A DNA stretch of 64,000 nt from Rhizophlyctis rosea. Taxonomy: Eukaryota > Chytridiomycota > Chytridiomycetes > Rhizophlyctidales > Rhizophlyctidaceae. The notes beneath the pieces are model-generated. The model did not search any database and was not told the DNA's origin. It worked only from the letters and a program-made list of their open reading frames with translations. The translations under genes were made by a program, and so were the position numbers. The DNA lies in the NCBI GenBank assembly GCA_027596075.1, contig JADGJC010000028.1, positions 157,123 through 221,122 of the forward strand, in the 5' to 3' direction. Below, in pieces: positions 11,183-21,621 of the stretch (positions are counted from its first letter, which is position 1; every line of letters begins with the position of its first letter).

Positions 11183-12156
11183 TGGGTATTGGGCAAATGG
11201 CAGAGTGTAAAGGGGAAAAGGAAAGTGTTCAAGAATGTGGAGGAATTAGGTCTGGCACGTCAACACTGCGCCACTCCGACGCACTCCTTCTGCGACAAGT
11301 TACGGTACGCACTTCTTGAAGTTCAAGGATTGCACGATTTCAAACATATACACACACGAACTACCGCACAACAGTACAAACGGATGTATTCCCACCGACT
11401 GGACTTGAACCAGTATCTCCCACCCAAAGGTGGCGCTCGACATTGAGCTACGGCAGAAGTAGTTGTTTTTGGAGCTGGAAAGATATCCAACAACCGTTGA
11501 ATACCCCCAACAGACGCAAACCCCCAAACCTGAGGTGAATGCGCTCCCTAAGGGACTGCTCCGAACCCACACAACATCACCAGCAGAGACTACTAAAAGC
11601 GCGAACGCCTCGCCCAGAGTTCGCCCAAGCACCCCCTCACCCTTACCTAAAGTGAGGCCCGTGGCGCCTGGGCAGTAACTCGGTCAAGTTCGCAAGAAAG
11701 AAGCCAGAAGGAAAAGGAACAGCCATCCTGCTACGACCTAGGCGTCCATACACTCTGCACCCTGTTGCCCTCTCCGAAGATTAGGCACGCCACGACACCA
11801 TGCATAGCCACACCAATGCGCCTGATACATGGATAGGGGTGGAGAGCTCTGGTCTCTAACAATATTGTTATCTGTCCTAGGGTGGCTTCCCGGCTCGATG
11901 AAACGGCCAGGGACGTCGGGATGAAGAAAGAGATTGAAAAGTTGGGAGATGAAGAGTGGTAAAAGAGAAAATGAGAGTGAGAAAATTTCGACTTCGATTC
12001 TGATGACCTGCAGTGAAGATCGACGTCACGCGCCAGCCAAGCCACAAGGGGTCTGAATGACTCACTCTGACCGTACACGCGGGTTCAAGGTCCGCTCTGA
12101 CAGACGGTCAACCCATCTTCCGAAATTTCCTCTATTATGACTGTTCACCTTCTCCC
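11183..12156. other. Intergenic with a tRNA-like element
   Basis: About 970 nt between MPDU1 (minus) and the SUMO-like gene (plus). Apart from the minus-strand tRNA-like element at 11390-11457 I see only short unsupported open frames. Confidence 0.5.
11390..11457 (-). tRNA. tRNA-like element, shortened (possible tRNA-Pro pseudogene)
   Basis: Read on the minus strand, a 68-nt cloverleaf can be drawn. The T arm is perfect (ACTGG, loop TTCAAGT, CCAGT) and contains a full B box GGTTCAAGTCC. The D arm is GCTC/GAGC with a short loop lacking the usual GG, and the A box is TAGCTCAATG. The 7-bp acceptor stem TCTGCCG/CGGTGGG has three G-U pairs. The anticodon region CCACCTTTGGGTGG is too short for a normal 5+7+5 arm. 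A Pro-type TTTGGGT loop would read TGG, but its 3' stem side is largely missing. It could be a decayed tRNA, a tRNA-derived SINE head, or an organelle-derived copy. I would not assume it is functional. Confidence 0.5.
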
Positions 12157-13931
12157 ATGCTTTCAAAAGATAAGATGGCCGACATCGAAATTCTATCAGA
12201 CCCTGACGACGACATACCTATCGCACCTCAGAAAGCCCCAAAACGAAAAGCCAAGGCACCTGCCAAAACGGTAGAAAGAGAGCAGTCACCAGACGAACCG
12301 CCGCCCCAGACCCATTCTGACAGCGAGGAGGAGCGCGCTCCAAAACGACCGCGAAGAAGACCTCCACCACGGCCACAGCCCAACCTAAATGGACCAATTG
12401 ACGAGGACGCGTTGTTCGATCTTGGTGGGGCGACAAAACCTGCGACAGCGCCCCCACGACCTGTGCAACCGAGACGAAGGAGTTCAAGTGAGCACACGTG
12501 AGGGCCCATAGGCAGATTCCACTTGAGGCTAAATGTGTTTCTGCGAAGATCTGTCAAGGACAAGAAGTACGCTCTCAGAGTCTTCAGTTGGATCTGAGTC
12601 AAAGTCGTTGTCACAGACCGATCGAAAAGGGAAGAGACCCGCTTTACAATCAACTCAACCCGACGTGCCAACATTGATAGAAGACGACACGCTAACTTTG
12701 TCATCAAAGTATGTATATCGAATTTTTTGAGATTTGTCTTGAGTTTGCTGGCTTACTTGCCGAATTTTCTTTGCCGCTTCAAGTGAAGAAACGCCGAATG
12801 TGTCAAATCCATCCAATGTTCCACTGCGGCGTGAGCCATCACCTCCCCTTATCCCGCCACCACCAGAGGTAAATCCTACACCTCGAGAGTTGAGGAATCT
12901 TCAGTAAGTCCGCCTGTATCTTCCTCCCCACTTCTCCTTTCCCCACAACCTCATGTATGCTCTCAATCTTGTCAGACGAAGTCTCCAAAAATATGCCTCC
13001 ACCTTTGTGGTGGAAGATGACCCCGATATCGAAATGATTGAGAATCCAAAACCGACCACTACAAAACCCGCAGCATCCGTCCCGCCACCACCCCCTTCAG
13101 AGCCCGTTACAATAAAAGTGAACTTCGTCGTCTGGCCGCCTGATGCAAGTGATAAACCAAAGTCCATCAAAATCAAAATTCAGCAGGTGTGCGATTGGCG
13201 TGCCATCTTCACATGGTAATGAACACGTCACGGCGTTCTTTGACATAACCCTGTTCAACCTAGTCGGATTGCTTCCAAAAAATCTTCGAAGCGCTTGCGA
13301 ACAAACTCAGCGTAGCGCAGTCGGACCTGGTGCTCACTTACAAAAACGCCAAAATATTTTCGTTTGCCACCCCTGCTGGATGCGGGATCACCAGTACTGC
13401 CACCATTGGTAGGTGAAGTCATGGTTTGTTTTCCAAATGAGATGAAACTGGACATCTAAACCGGAACATGTACCCCGACAGAGTGCCATCGCAGCAGAGC
13501 AGCATTTGACGCCTATTGCAAACACCGGGACGAGCAAAAGCGACGCGACACAAAAGCACTTCTTGAAGAGAAAGACACCGTTGAGGAGATCCAGGCAGTG
13601 AACGAAGAAGACAGTGGACCATCTGAGGACATGTACATAGCGATCAAATTGCAAGAGAAAAGCGGCAAAGTATACAAAATCAAAATCCTGAAGGTATGGT
13701 CACCTAATCTTGAAATTGGGGGATGTAATTCGCTCGATTTCGCGCTAAAGGCCCATCGTTCAGACCTCCACTATCGACAAGCTTATCGCCAGTTACATCA
13801 AACTACGAGACGAACCATTGCCGACGGGCGCGAACGTTCGGGTCTTTTGGGATGGAGAGGTGTTGGGAAATGCTACTGTGCTAAGTGACACGGAGATTGA
13901 AAGTGGTGATGTGGTGGAGATTAGGACTTGA
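12157..13931 (+). CDS. SUMO-like domain protein, Esc2/Rad60/NIP45 family
   Basis: Seven exons are proposed: 12157..12487, 12549..12708, 12784..12903, 12976..13186, 13264..13408, 13482..13693 and 13764..13931, about 448 residues; the first join has alternatives. ATG at 12157 or 12175 (MADIEIL) could start it. The N-terminus carries a SUMO-interacting-type motif (IEILSDPDDD) and basic, proline-rich disorder (KRPRRRPPPRPQP). Two ubiquitin-fold domains follow. The first is around VTIKVNFVVWP...KIFEALANKLSV. The C-terminal one, MYIAIKLQEKSGKVYKIKIL with IDKLIASYIKLRD, ends VLSDTEIESGDVVEIRT. Acidic or basic disorder followed by two SUMO-like domains is the layout of Rad60, Esc2 and NIP45. These act with the SUMO E2 and Smc5/6 in replication-fork repair, in the nucleus. 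Confidence 0.8.
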
Positions 13932-13988
13932 TGCTGATTGAGTCGCTTTGGAGATGGTGCAAAATCTTTCTGCCTTTCTGTACATACT

Positions 13989-15066
13989 TTAGGGTTTGGG
14001 AATTCGCAGAGTCTTGCTGATCATGAGGGTTCCGCTGATAGCGTAGACCACGGATAAGGGCTGTATAAAATGTTTAGCTGAACATGCAAAATAAGAAGGA
14101 TGGAGTGTAATTGCAGACGTACGTGGAAGGTCCATCCGAGCAGAATGTATTTCCCTCCCGGTAGCTGTGACGTTGCCGATTTAGATGCTGTGTTCTGCTG
14201 GACTGAAAGACCAAGTGGGCTTACCAGATCGTCGCCAATTTGCCCTGTGTAAACATAGTACACCAGCCCAAGGACTATTGCGCACTGTTAAGAGCGAGAT
14301 GGTCAGTATGACAGCGGCTCAAAGAGACATCAATTCACATACCGATGTGGGTATAGGGGTTCCCTCGAAGAATGTCACTTTCTTCTTCTCCTTGTCCGTG
14401 TTTGCTTCCGCGGTGACATTGTACCGCGCCAGACGCGACACTCCACAATTGACAAAATACAGCAGGAGGACCACATCGTACAACCCTTGAAGTCCGACCG
14501 CGAACCTATTGACAAGGAGAAGTAAGATGGGTTCGTTCGCGCGCATATCGAAAGGCAGCGCCCACTACATACCCAATGACTGCAGGGGCAACACCAAAAC
14601 TGATGATGTCAGATAAAGAGTCCAGTTCCCTTCCCAAAGCCGAGTCAGTTTTGAAGAATCTGGCGACTCTCCTGTGTGGTTTTCACAGTCATTACGTCAG
14701 TCAAAAGACTTCAAGATAAAGACTTTCGCAAGGCGAAACTTATATCTTTGAACCCTACCCGTCCATCGCATCGAAGAAGAACGCGAGCGGTACCAAGAAG
14801 ATCGCTAGATAAATAAAGCGGACATCTCCAGTAGTGACAAATTTAAGAGAGCAGAAGATTGATGAGCTGCCGGAACTGTCAAATTCATGGCTAAAAATCA
14901 GTCGTCTGGCGAGCTATTTTCATATTATACATAATTCGCAGGGTTTTATCACATACGCGCTGTTGCAAAGAGTGATGAGGTCTGCAGGAGTAAATTCCCG
15001 AATCATGGAAAAGTGGTTGGGTGCAACCTTTCCGCGCTTCTTCGCTGCCGGTGTTCGTGTAGACAT
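13989..15066 (-). CDS. CHO1: CDP-diacylglycerol--serine O-phosphatidyltransferase (PS synthase)
   Basis: Seven exons in phase on the minus strand (14957..15066, 14759..14875, 14573..14671, 14343..14505, 14225..14284, 14123..14164, 13989..14060) encode 220 residues. The full CDP-alcohol phosphotransferase motif DG-x2-AR-x8-G-x3-D-x3-D is present as DGRVAR...GRELDSLSD and spans the second intron. Flanking signatures agree: SMIREFTPADLITLCN at the N-terminus, SFGVAPAV after the active site, CGVSRLARYN and EGTPIPTS, then the C-terminus PLSVVYAISGTLMISKTLRI. The enzyme makes phosphatidylserine from CDP-diacylglycerol and serine in the ER membrane. It is divergent from the uridine phosphorylase gene with about 400 nt between start codons. 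Confidence 0.92.
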
Positions 15067-15468
15067 CGTGAGTGTTATTGAGGTAAGGAAATGTGAGGAA
15101 AGCTGAGATGAGCAATTTGCGATAAATAGCAGAGCGGGTGGGATGGACAAGACTCAGAGATGACATCAGGCCTCCGGCCGCCAATCTTGGGCGGTGCAGT
15201 CGCGTTTTGGGGCCGGCCCGACTCGGGCCAAACTTGAAACACCTTCAGTGCCGGCACGTGTTTCACAAGCCACAGAACCCAATTTTCGCGTTCTGCAAGG
15301 GTCCCCGTTCCCATCTTCTCTCATACATCTTTCACCCCACTTTACCCAGCATTTCCCCTCCCACGCGAAACTCTCATAAGAACTTACCTAACTCCGAGCA
15401 CTCAATTGACCACTAGAACCTCACTAGTAGAAGAAACACCCTTGTTCCGCACCCTATTCATTGGAACT
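15067..15468. other. Divergent promoter region of PS synthase and uridine phosphorylase
   Basis: About 400 nt between two divergently read ATGs. C/T-rich tracts precede the plus-strand gene; no clear TATA box or RNA gene was seen. Confidence 0.5.
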
Positions 15469-16723
15469 ATGGCCGCACCCCCACGCGAACCTACTGTTAT
15501 TCCCCACCTCGCACCAACAGAGCTCCCACCCCCACCCACCACCGTCAACCCACACGCCTTTACGAACGCCAACTTTCCAACTGACCACGATGGTCGAACA
15601 TATCACGTAGGAACAAAAAGAGGGGATGGTATGCACGATCCAATACCTCCATATCGAGTCGATCATTCTAACCATCCTCTCCCGTTGCGTCGATGCATTT
15701 AGTCACAAATAGAATAATCACCGTTGGGGATCCAGCCCGTTTACGTGTTCTGGTTTCTATGCTCGATGACAACGGCATGGATGCGCATGCTATTGTCAGC
15801 AAACGGGGATTCACTACCGTAACAGGGAAATTTGAGGGCACCGACGTATCAATAGTAGCAATTGGAATGGTAGGTCGGCCGATCCGTTTCCTATTTTCCG
15901 GTAATTGATCTTCAACCAGAATACTCCAGGGTTTCCCTATGATGGATATGCTGGTCCGCGAACTCAGAGCGACCACTGACGGACCACTGTTGATCGCGCG
16001 GTTTGGGTCTTGTGGTGGGGTGGGTCAGAAGGCGGAAGTGGGGAGCGTTGTTGTGGCACGAGAAGGCGCCGTGATGGTCCAGAGGAATTGGGACTTTTTT
16101 GCACCGCACTATGGGAATAAAGTAGGATTGGCGGAAGATGAGGCACATGCAGAAAAGGCAGCATGGGAGACGAATGACGCGCCGTACCGAATATCCAAGA
16201 TCTGCCCAGCAGATCGAGACTTGTCAGAAGCGGTATGTGATTCAAGTTTTGTCGGCACTTTTCTCGTTGAATGACATTCCACTGTGATCATCAGCTGCTT
16301 GAACGTCTACGATATCATCTTGGCGAGACACGTGTGCATTCTGGCCTGAATGCAACGGCAGATAGCTTTTATTCGTCACAGGGTCGAACAGATCCTGCAT
16401 TCCACGATGCCAACCGAACCCTATTAGCCCGTCTTCCGATCATGGTTCCTCAAATTGAAAGTCTTGAGATGGAAACATACGCGCTACTGCATATGGCTGC
16501 ATGTGCGCGACATCCAAATTCGATTCCTTCCGTTACTGGCCAAGCTCCAGTAACGAATGATGGGGAGGGTGTTCTACGTGTTAGAAGCATACGCGCATCA
16601 GCGTGTGCTATGGTTTTTGCCGACCGTAAGGGCAACGCATTCATAGACCCACTGGACGTAGTTCGGTTAGAAAGGTCGGCTGGACGTGCTGTGCTGGAGG
16701 CCGTAACATCGTGCCCTCTGTAA
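15469..16723 (+). CDS. Uridine phosphorylase-like nucleoside phosphorylase
   Basis: Four exons (15469..15628, 15703..15869, 15930..16232, 16295..16723) give 352 residues. After a Pro-rich N-terminal extension the PNP/UDP fold starts at TNRIITVGDPARLRVL. It continues with ARFGSCGGVGQKAEVGSVVV (phosphate and nucleoside binding) and IESLEMETYALLHMA, the Glu-Met-Glu ribose-binding signature of uridine phosphorylases. The reaction is uridine + phosphate to uracil + ribose-1-phosphate in pyrimidine salvage, probably cytosolic. A segment of about 25 residues near the C-terminus (SVTGQAPVTNDGEGVLRVRS) looks like a lineage insertion. A purine-specific relative is less likely because of the EMETYALLHMA form. 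Confidence 0.85.
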
Positions 16724-16989
16724 ACATGGCCTTTGTCAGTACTATTAACCCATGGACGGTTGTGCGTGGTCTTGACTGATATAGAACAGGATGGAGGCCA
16801 TCATTGTGACCTCAACATGGCCCAATAAAGATACATTTACAATATGTACATGGCAAGACTGACTACCTGCCTCCGCAAACCCTTTGGGGCACCTTGCGGA
16901 GCTTGAAATTTGTAATCACAAACCCTATTTGCATTCACCGCCAATTCCCGAAAACTCAACAAACCGATCTATCCAAAAGCCGCATCATA

Positions 16990-17337
16990 TCACCGAGTGC
17001 CTTCCTGTCCACCTGTCTGGCCCTCCCAGCTGAACAAGCTGGTGAACCAGACGATGGCGTAGAGCAGCAGACCAAACTTCAACACTGTCCATGCCGTCCT
17101 GACCGCTCCCCTCAGCATTCCCACCAACGCTCCGATGACGAAGTAGGTAACGACGCACGCGATGAGTGTTGCGACGATTGGGTGGACGTCGAGACGGGGG
17201 ATGAGACGCAGGAGTTTTGTAATTCCGTTTGGGAGGTGGGTGTAGAGGAGGGAGGTGATGCGGGTTGTCAGGTTGTAAACTTGTGCAACGGATTGGAAGA
17301 GGGCGTCTGTGGATGAGGTGGTGGTGTCTGCGGGCAT
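16990..17337 (-). CDS. Small two-span membrane protein (Apq12-like?)
   Basis: One exon of 115 codons starting at MPADTTTSS. The frame stays open further upstream but is rich in low-probability residues and lacks better starts. The second half has two hydrophobic spans, VATLIACVVTYFVIGALVGM and TAWTVLKFGLLLYAIVWFTS, separated by a short basic turn (LRGAVR), with a short polar tail. This size and arrangement recalls fungal Apq12-type proteins, which sit in the nuclear envelope/ER and affect nuclear pore assembly, but the resemblance is structural rather than motif based. Function should be regarded as unknown. Confidence 0.5.
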   Translation of the reverse strand: MPADTTTSSTDALFQSVAQVYNLTTRITSLLYTHLPNGITKLLRLIPRLDVHPIVATLIACVVTYFVIGALVGMLRGAVRTAWTVLKFGLLLYAIVWFTSLFSWEGQTGGQEGTR

Positions 17338-17764
17338 TGTTTGTGTCAGGGGTGAGTTGCTGGTAGAGTGAGTTTCGGTGTTCTCGTACGTTCTGCTCAG
17401 AGTTGTTTTGTGAGTTGAATCGAGATGGCGAGTATTCGCATGACAGCTGTGTGGAACCAGGAAAAGGGGTTTGCCAACCAACTTGTCCGAAACGCGCAGC
17501 AAGTGTGGCGTGGATGGTGGGTGGCAAAGCATTTGCAGATTCACAGCTGAGCAGGGTGCCAAGCCAGGGTCCTTGTGGGAAAGTGGGGTCAATGAAACAC
17601 GTCCGTCCGTCCATCAGTCCACGAAACATTTCATTTCAACAGATCACCAAATACCATGCCTGATGATGCAATGACGCTAATCAATCAATCAAGACATTCC
17701 ATAATCAACACGATTATGTGCCACGAGACCAAACTCCATGAGCAGTCTCCAAAACCCGAAAAAG

Positions 17765-17772
17765 TATATAAG
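17765..17772 (+). promoter_or_regulatory. TATA box upstream of the hairpin array
   Basis: TATATAAG on the plus strand, 82 nt before the first hairpin unit. It is the best TATA-like site in the interval 17338-18869, where no protein gene is visible. It suggests plus-strand Pol II transcription through the array. Confidence 0.5.
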
Positions 17773-17853
17773 ATCCCCCACCCCCACCACGGTTTCCTCT
17801 CACTCCAAAACGCACAACTTTCCCACGCCCCTCACATCCTGAGACCTCACGCC

Positions 17854-17940
17854 GTTTACAGTCGCAGGCTATCCTCGCCATATTCATCCATCCATTGTCA
17901 TACAGTGCCATGATTCTGGCCGGCAGTCTGACCTGTAAAC
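17854..17940 (+). ncRNA. Hairpin unit 1
   Basis: 87 nt. The outer stem GTTTACAG/CTGTAAAC is 8 bp. The inner arm CAGGC pairs with GTCTG using one G-U pair. The interior is the least paired of the five (GCCA/TGGC and CATTG/CAGTG). Confidence 0.45.
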
Positions 17941-17996
17941 TCGCGTTTCCGTCTCATACCGTTCTTTCCCACGATACTTTTCATCTTCATTGCGCC

Positions 17997-18084
17997 GTTT
18001 ACAGTCCCAGGCATCCCCGCTTTCCACTCACTTAGTGACTTGATAGTCTCACAAGTGGAAAACCCGAGGCCGGACCCTGTGAAC
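17997..18084 (+). ncRNA. Hairpin unit 2
   Basis: 88 nt. The outer stem GTTTACAG pairs with CTGTGAAC through one G-U wobble; the CAGGC/GCCGG stem has one mismatch. A long private inner stem TTTCCACT/AGTGGAAA and GACT/AGTC cap it. Confidence 0.45.
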
Positions 18085-18168
18085 AGTGCTTTCTTCTTTT
18101 CTTTTTTTGTATTTTCATCTCCAAGATGTGGCCCAAGTTTTTCCCATCCGCATTTTATATCGCCCACC

Positions 18169-18252
18169 GTTTACAGTAGCAGGCATTCCCCTCGTTGCGC
18201 TCATCCATTCTTTGGTTGATTGCCAACGTGTAGAGGCCTGACTCTTGTAAAC
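18169..18252 (+). ncRNA. Hairpin unit 3
   Basis: 84 nt. Outer stem GTTTACA/TGTAAAC is missing only its innermost pair context (CTTGTAAAC). CAGGC/GCCTG is perfect. Inner stems are CCTC/GAGG and CGTTG/CAACG. Confidence 0.45.
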
Positions 18253-18304
18253 TGTGTTCATTTTTCCATTCACTTCTCCTTTCAAACCAAGCTCTTTCCC
18301 CACC

Positions 18305-18388
18305 GTTTACAGTCGCAGGCATTCCCCGCTGTCCCTTCCAGTGATGTATGATCACCGATGGGAACCGCTGAGGCCTCGCCTTGTAAAC
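18305..18388 (+). ncRNA. Hairpin unit 4
   Basis: 84 nt. Outer stem GTTTACA/TGTAAAC. The AGGC/GCCT stem is one pair shorter. Inner stems are TCCC/GGGA and GTGAT/ATCAC. Confidence 0.45.
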
Positions 18389-18419
18389 TGTGATTCTTTT
18401 CTTTTCTTGTGCTTTTGCC

Positions 18420-18511
18420 GTTTACAGTAGCAGGCATTCTTCATTCTCCGATCCTCTTTTGATGCATATATCATCACGGATAAGGAAATGCTGAGGCCTG
18501 ACATTGTAAAC
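18420..18511 (+). ncRNA. Hairpin unit 5
   Basis: 92 nt. Outer stem GTTTACA/TGTAAAC and CAGGC/GCCTG are perfect. Nested inner stems are TCC/GGA, ATCC/GGAT and TGATG/CATCA. Confidence 0.45.
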
Positions 18512-18869
18512 AGCAATTCGCTTTTGATTCTCTTTACATCCTGACATGGGTGCGATATATATCATTCCAAATTAATGTTGTGAAAGCTTCTAGCAGAACT
18601 TTACGCCCCACCCTGTAATCACAGGTGAACAAGGCTGGGCATCTATGAGGGTCAGAATGGTATGATAACGTCCGTGTTCGTTACACGACAATATCCAAAA
18701 GTTGAACACACAGATCTTGTTTGGAAAAGAAACTTGCCATGGACCTCCTCTATATACAATAACTTGTGCAACACCAATGACCAAAAAACCATACAACCAC
18801 CCAACCTACATCATGGTACCTAACAACATCCATACACATCCCAATGTACACACAACCAACAAACAACCC

Positions 18870-21621
18870 TCAACGTCCACCACCCCCCACCCTCGCCGCC
18901 CTCTTCCTCTCCCAAACCCCCCTAACAACCCTCCTAACATTCTCAACCTCCTGATGGAAATTCAACCTCGCACTCTCCGCCAACCCTTTACTTTCCCAAT
19001 CCTTCCACTCCAACTTCGAAAAGCCCACATCGCTCGGCCCGAACAACATCTGCTCGCTCACCGTTCCGTTTCGCAAATTCGGCATATATATGAGCTCCAT
19101 CTCCCTGCGGAGGTTCGGTTCACCGTGTGTGCCTTCGCCTCTGGGATCCACGGGCTCGGCGTGGAAGGTTTGGCAATATCTGTCGGAGAAGAATTCGCGG
19201 ATGTGGGAGGAGGGCCACTGCCGTGTCGGGAGTTCTTCGGGTTTTTGTTCTTGGGGTTGGGGTGGTGGGGCGTTGGATAGTTGGGCAATGGTATTGCTGG
19301 CGGCACCCATGGTGGTGTCACTGGGGTTGGGAGAAGGCTTTTCGTGGGTAGCGCCAGGGAATTGAGGGTTGACCGCCGCGTCGGGCGGTGGACGTCGACC
19401 GGTCGCAGGTTCCGGAGATGTGCGGGTCAGCTTGACGTTGAGGCGTTTGGAAAAGGCAGCAAAGTCCGGAGGGATGCTATAAACCGGAAATGCTCAGTAA
19501 GACATACTTCCAACTTACAATTATGAAATCATCAACTTACACATCGCGCTCCACATCGGTACTTGAATCCAACACAAAGACAATATCCACATCCCGTCCT
19601 TCTCTTGTGAAGGCATAGAAGGGCTGGTTGTTATCAACACCTGCAGATTGCCATGGTGATAACAAGTGAGTACACGGAAAGGCAAGCGGGTGTAGTACGA
19701 TGGTTGAATCGTCACTCTTACCCGCATCAATCCACTGAATGCGCTTCGAATTCCATATTCCAGGCTTCTTGACCTCCTGCCCCTTGACAGGGTCATAAAG
19801 CGGATTCCAGTTGAACGATGAGTGAATGAAATGTCTAGCCATGATGTTTTTGATGAAGTCCGATGCGTTTGGTGCCATTAGCTATATTGTGTTGATTACT
19901 ATGTTTGTATGACGGAGGGGCATACTTCACACTTGGCACTGACCATGTTCGTGAGTGATTTTACGCTGTCTGTCAGGGTACTCTTAGCACCTCCTTGCAA
20001 TGTGTTCACAGTGGCAAGAGCTTTGGAGAACGGCAAACACATAGCGCTTGCCGTCAATCTGTTACCGACCAACTCGCATCAGACACCATTGAAATATGCT
20101 CCAGCAATTCAAACGAGATCGAAAAATACCCAAAAATAGTCGAAAAGTTAATCTCAGGCACCTTATCAATACTATTCCCACTAACAAATCGCCTCCCAAA
20201 CGACCAAGTAGGGAACCAAACCCTCAACTCCTCACTCCCAATCTGAAATGGCGAGAATTCAAACCACTGCCACCAGGCTTCCTCATTCTCCACTTCCGCC
20301 ATCTTCTCATCCATTTCCGTTTCCTCGTTTGCCTGATCAAACTCATCCTGGATCTGCTCCAGCTTCTTGCCAGTCTTCTTCTCGTATTCCTCCAAAGACA
20401 TCTTTGCAGTCTCCTCATCAAATTCGCGATCCTTCCAGGGCCTTGCGTGCCGGACGGCGGTGTAGATTGGAAGAGGATGCTGACCGCCGGCAAAGTAACG
20501 GGGTATCTGGGCGGTGAATTTGAAGTCCTCCGGGCGAAACTCGCGGTCATGGGGATGGTGGAAGAAGTGGGCAGCAAGGATGGCGCCGTACAGGTCTACG
20601 ATGCCTCGTGGGAGGCCGCAAAAGTACTTTTGCATGAGTCCGCCAAAGATGAGATAGATGCGGGTAGGGTCTTGGGAGATGATTTCGTCGACGTGGTTCA
20701 GGTCAAAGGGGTGCTTGCGGCATACTTGGACGAAATGGTTTACTAAGGCAGTTGGGGACCCTTCTGCTGCTGTGTATAGGTTTCCGAGGGTCCAACACGC
20801 TCCACTGACACCTGGTTTGATCAATTGTGTTAACACATCTCAATCCTGTGCTAATGTGAGGGCAATATTCTGTTGACTTACCAGATATGTACATCATGCA
20901 GTCCCAGAAACCGAGCTCCTCCATCGCCTGGAAGAACCCAGCAGTTGCGATCATGGCCTTGAACCCACCACCACTGCCCCCAGCTCCAATAATAGGAATG
21001 TCACGGACATCAACCTCCTCCATTGACACCCCAATAAACTTTGCAAAGGATGCGCGCATCGATTCCAGCCGTTCCATTTTGAACTTTTGCTCCTCGGCCG
21101 TGATCATATTTTCCCGGCTGTGATATAATAATTCTTATGGTTGAATATGGAGTACGTGGAACTCTTTTTGTCAAGAAAGGTTACCTGATTGCTGCATCAC
21201 GAAGAATTTCTGGATTTTTCTTGTTATCTTTCATGTCAGCTTCGACTACATCATCCAGCTTTGTGAAGTGCTCGATGTGTTCAATAGTCGAACCTTTCAC
21301 CGACTGTTTGACTAAGGCTTTGACGCCCTTGTACCCGCTTTTCGCATGTTGGTACAGGGAACCCAAAAAGTTCGAGTCTTTAGACTCGGAGTCCTTAGAT
21401 TTTGGCTGCTGGGAAGCACTGGAAATGCCTGGCCCAAGAGGTGACGGGTCAACAGGGAAGGCGAGGCGCTCTGGACGCGCATCTCTGGGGAGGGGCACGT
21501 GAGGATCTTGCATCGTGGTTGGGATTGGTGGAGGTGGAGGTGTCTCTCTATCGAGAGAAAGAGAGGCCAAAATGTTGCGAAGCGTATCCTCGCGAGATGC
21601 TTGCTGCCTTGAACCCATCAT
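18870..21621 (-). CDS. Cytosolic phospholipase A2/lysophospholipase-like l​ipase
   Basis: Multi-exon gene on the minus strand. Exon joins are firm at both ends, but one or two introns between about 19,880 and 20,080 are not resolved. The N-terminus is Pro-rich and disordered. The catalytic fold starts at RDIPIIGAGGSGGGFKAM (oxyanion region), followed across an intron by YISG-VSGACWTLGNLY, which holds the nucleophile Ser of the G-x-S-G motif. The partner Asp is in QWIDAG-VDNNQPFYAF, before RDVDIVFVLDSSTD, as in PLA2 group IV. The Arg of the family motif GSGGGFR is Lys here. Expected role: hydrolysis of fatty acyl esters of phospholipids or lysophospholipids. No signal peptide or C2 domain is seen, so it is probably intracellular, unlike secreted yeast PLB. 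Confidence 0.82.

Larger units (their letters stand above)
17854..18511 (+). repeat. Tandem array of five hairpin units with conserved ends
   Basis: Five units of 84-92 nt start at 17854, 17997, 18169, 18305 and 18420, separated by pyrimidine-rich spacers of 31-84 nt. Each starts GTTTACAGTNSCAGGC and ends with its imperfect inverted copy, typically GAGGCCTGAC..TGTAAAC. Outer stem GTTTACA/TGTAAAC is 7 bp; after a small internal loop comes CAGGC/GCCTG. Interiors share almost no sequence, yet most contain their own nested inverted repeats. In copies 1 and 2 changes in an arm are tolerated as G-U pairs, which argues for selection on RNA structure on the plus strand rather than on DNA alone. No protein frame runs through the array on the plus strand. 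It could be a cluster of structured non-coding RNAs, miRNA-like hairpins, or tandem MITE-like palindromes. Confidence 0.75.

Noticed and set aside
17898..18355. Minus-strand frames with repeated peptide GMPATVNGG, as in a repeated-core peptide precursor
   Set aside because: The peptide comes only from the conserved 5' arm of each unit read backwards, in different frames, with no start context, signal peptide or protease sites; arm pairing explains the conservation better.
17854..18511. CRISPR array
   Set aside because: The repeats are palindromic pairs enclosing structured interiors of different length, not identical direct repeats with uniform spacers, and the surrounding genes are eukaryotic with introns.
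18165..18511. C/D box snoRNA cluster
   Set aside because: TGATG and CTGA elements occur in units 4 and 5 but are absent or misplaced in units 1-3, so the class is not supported.
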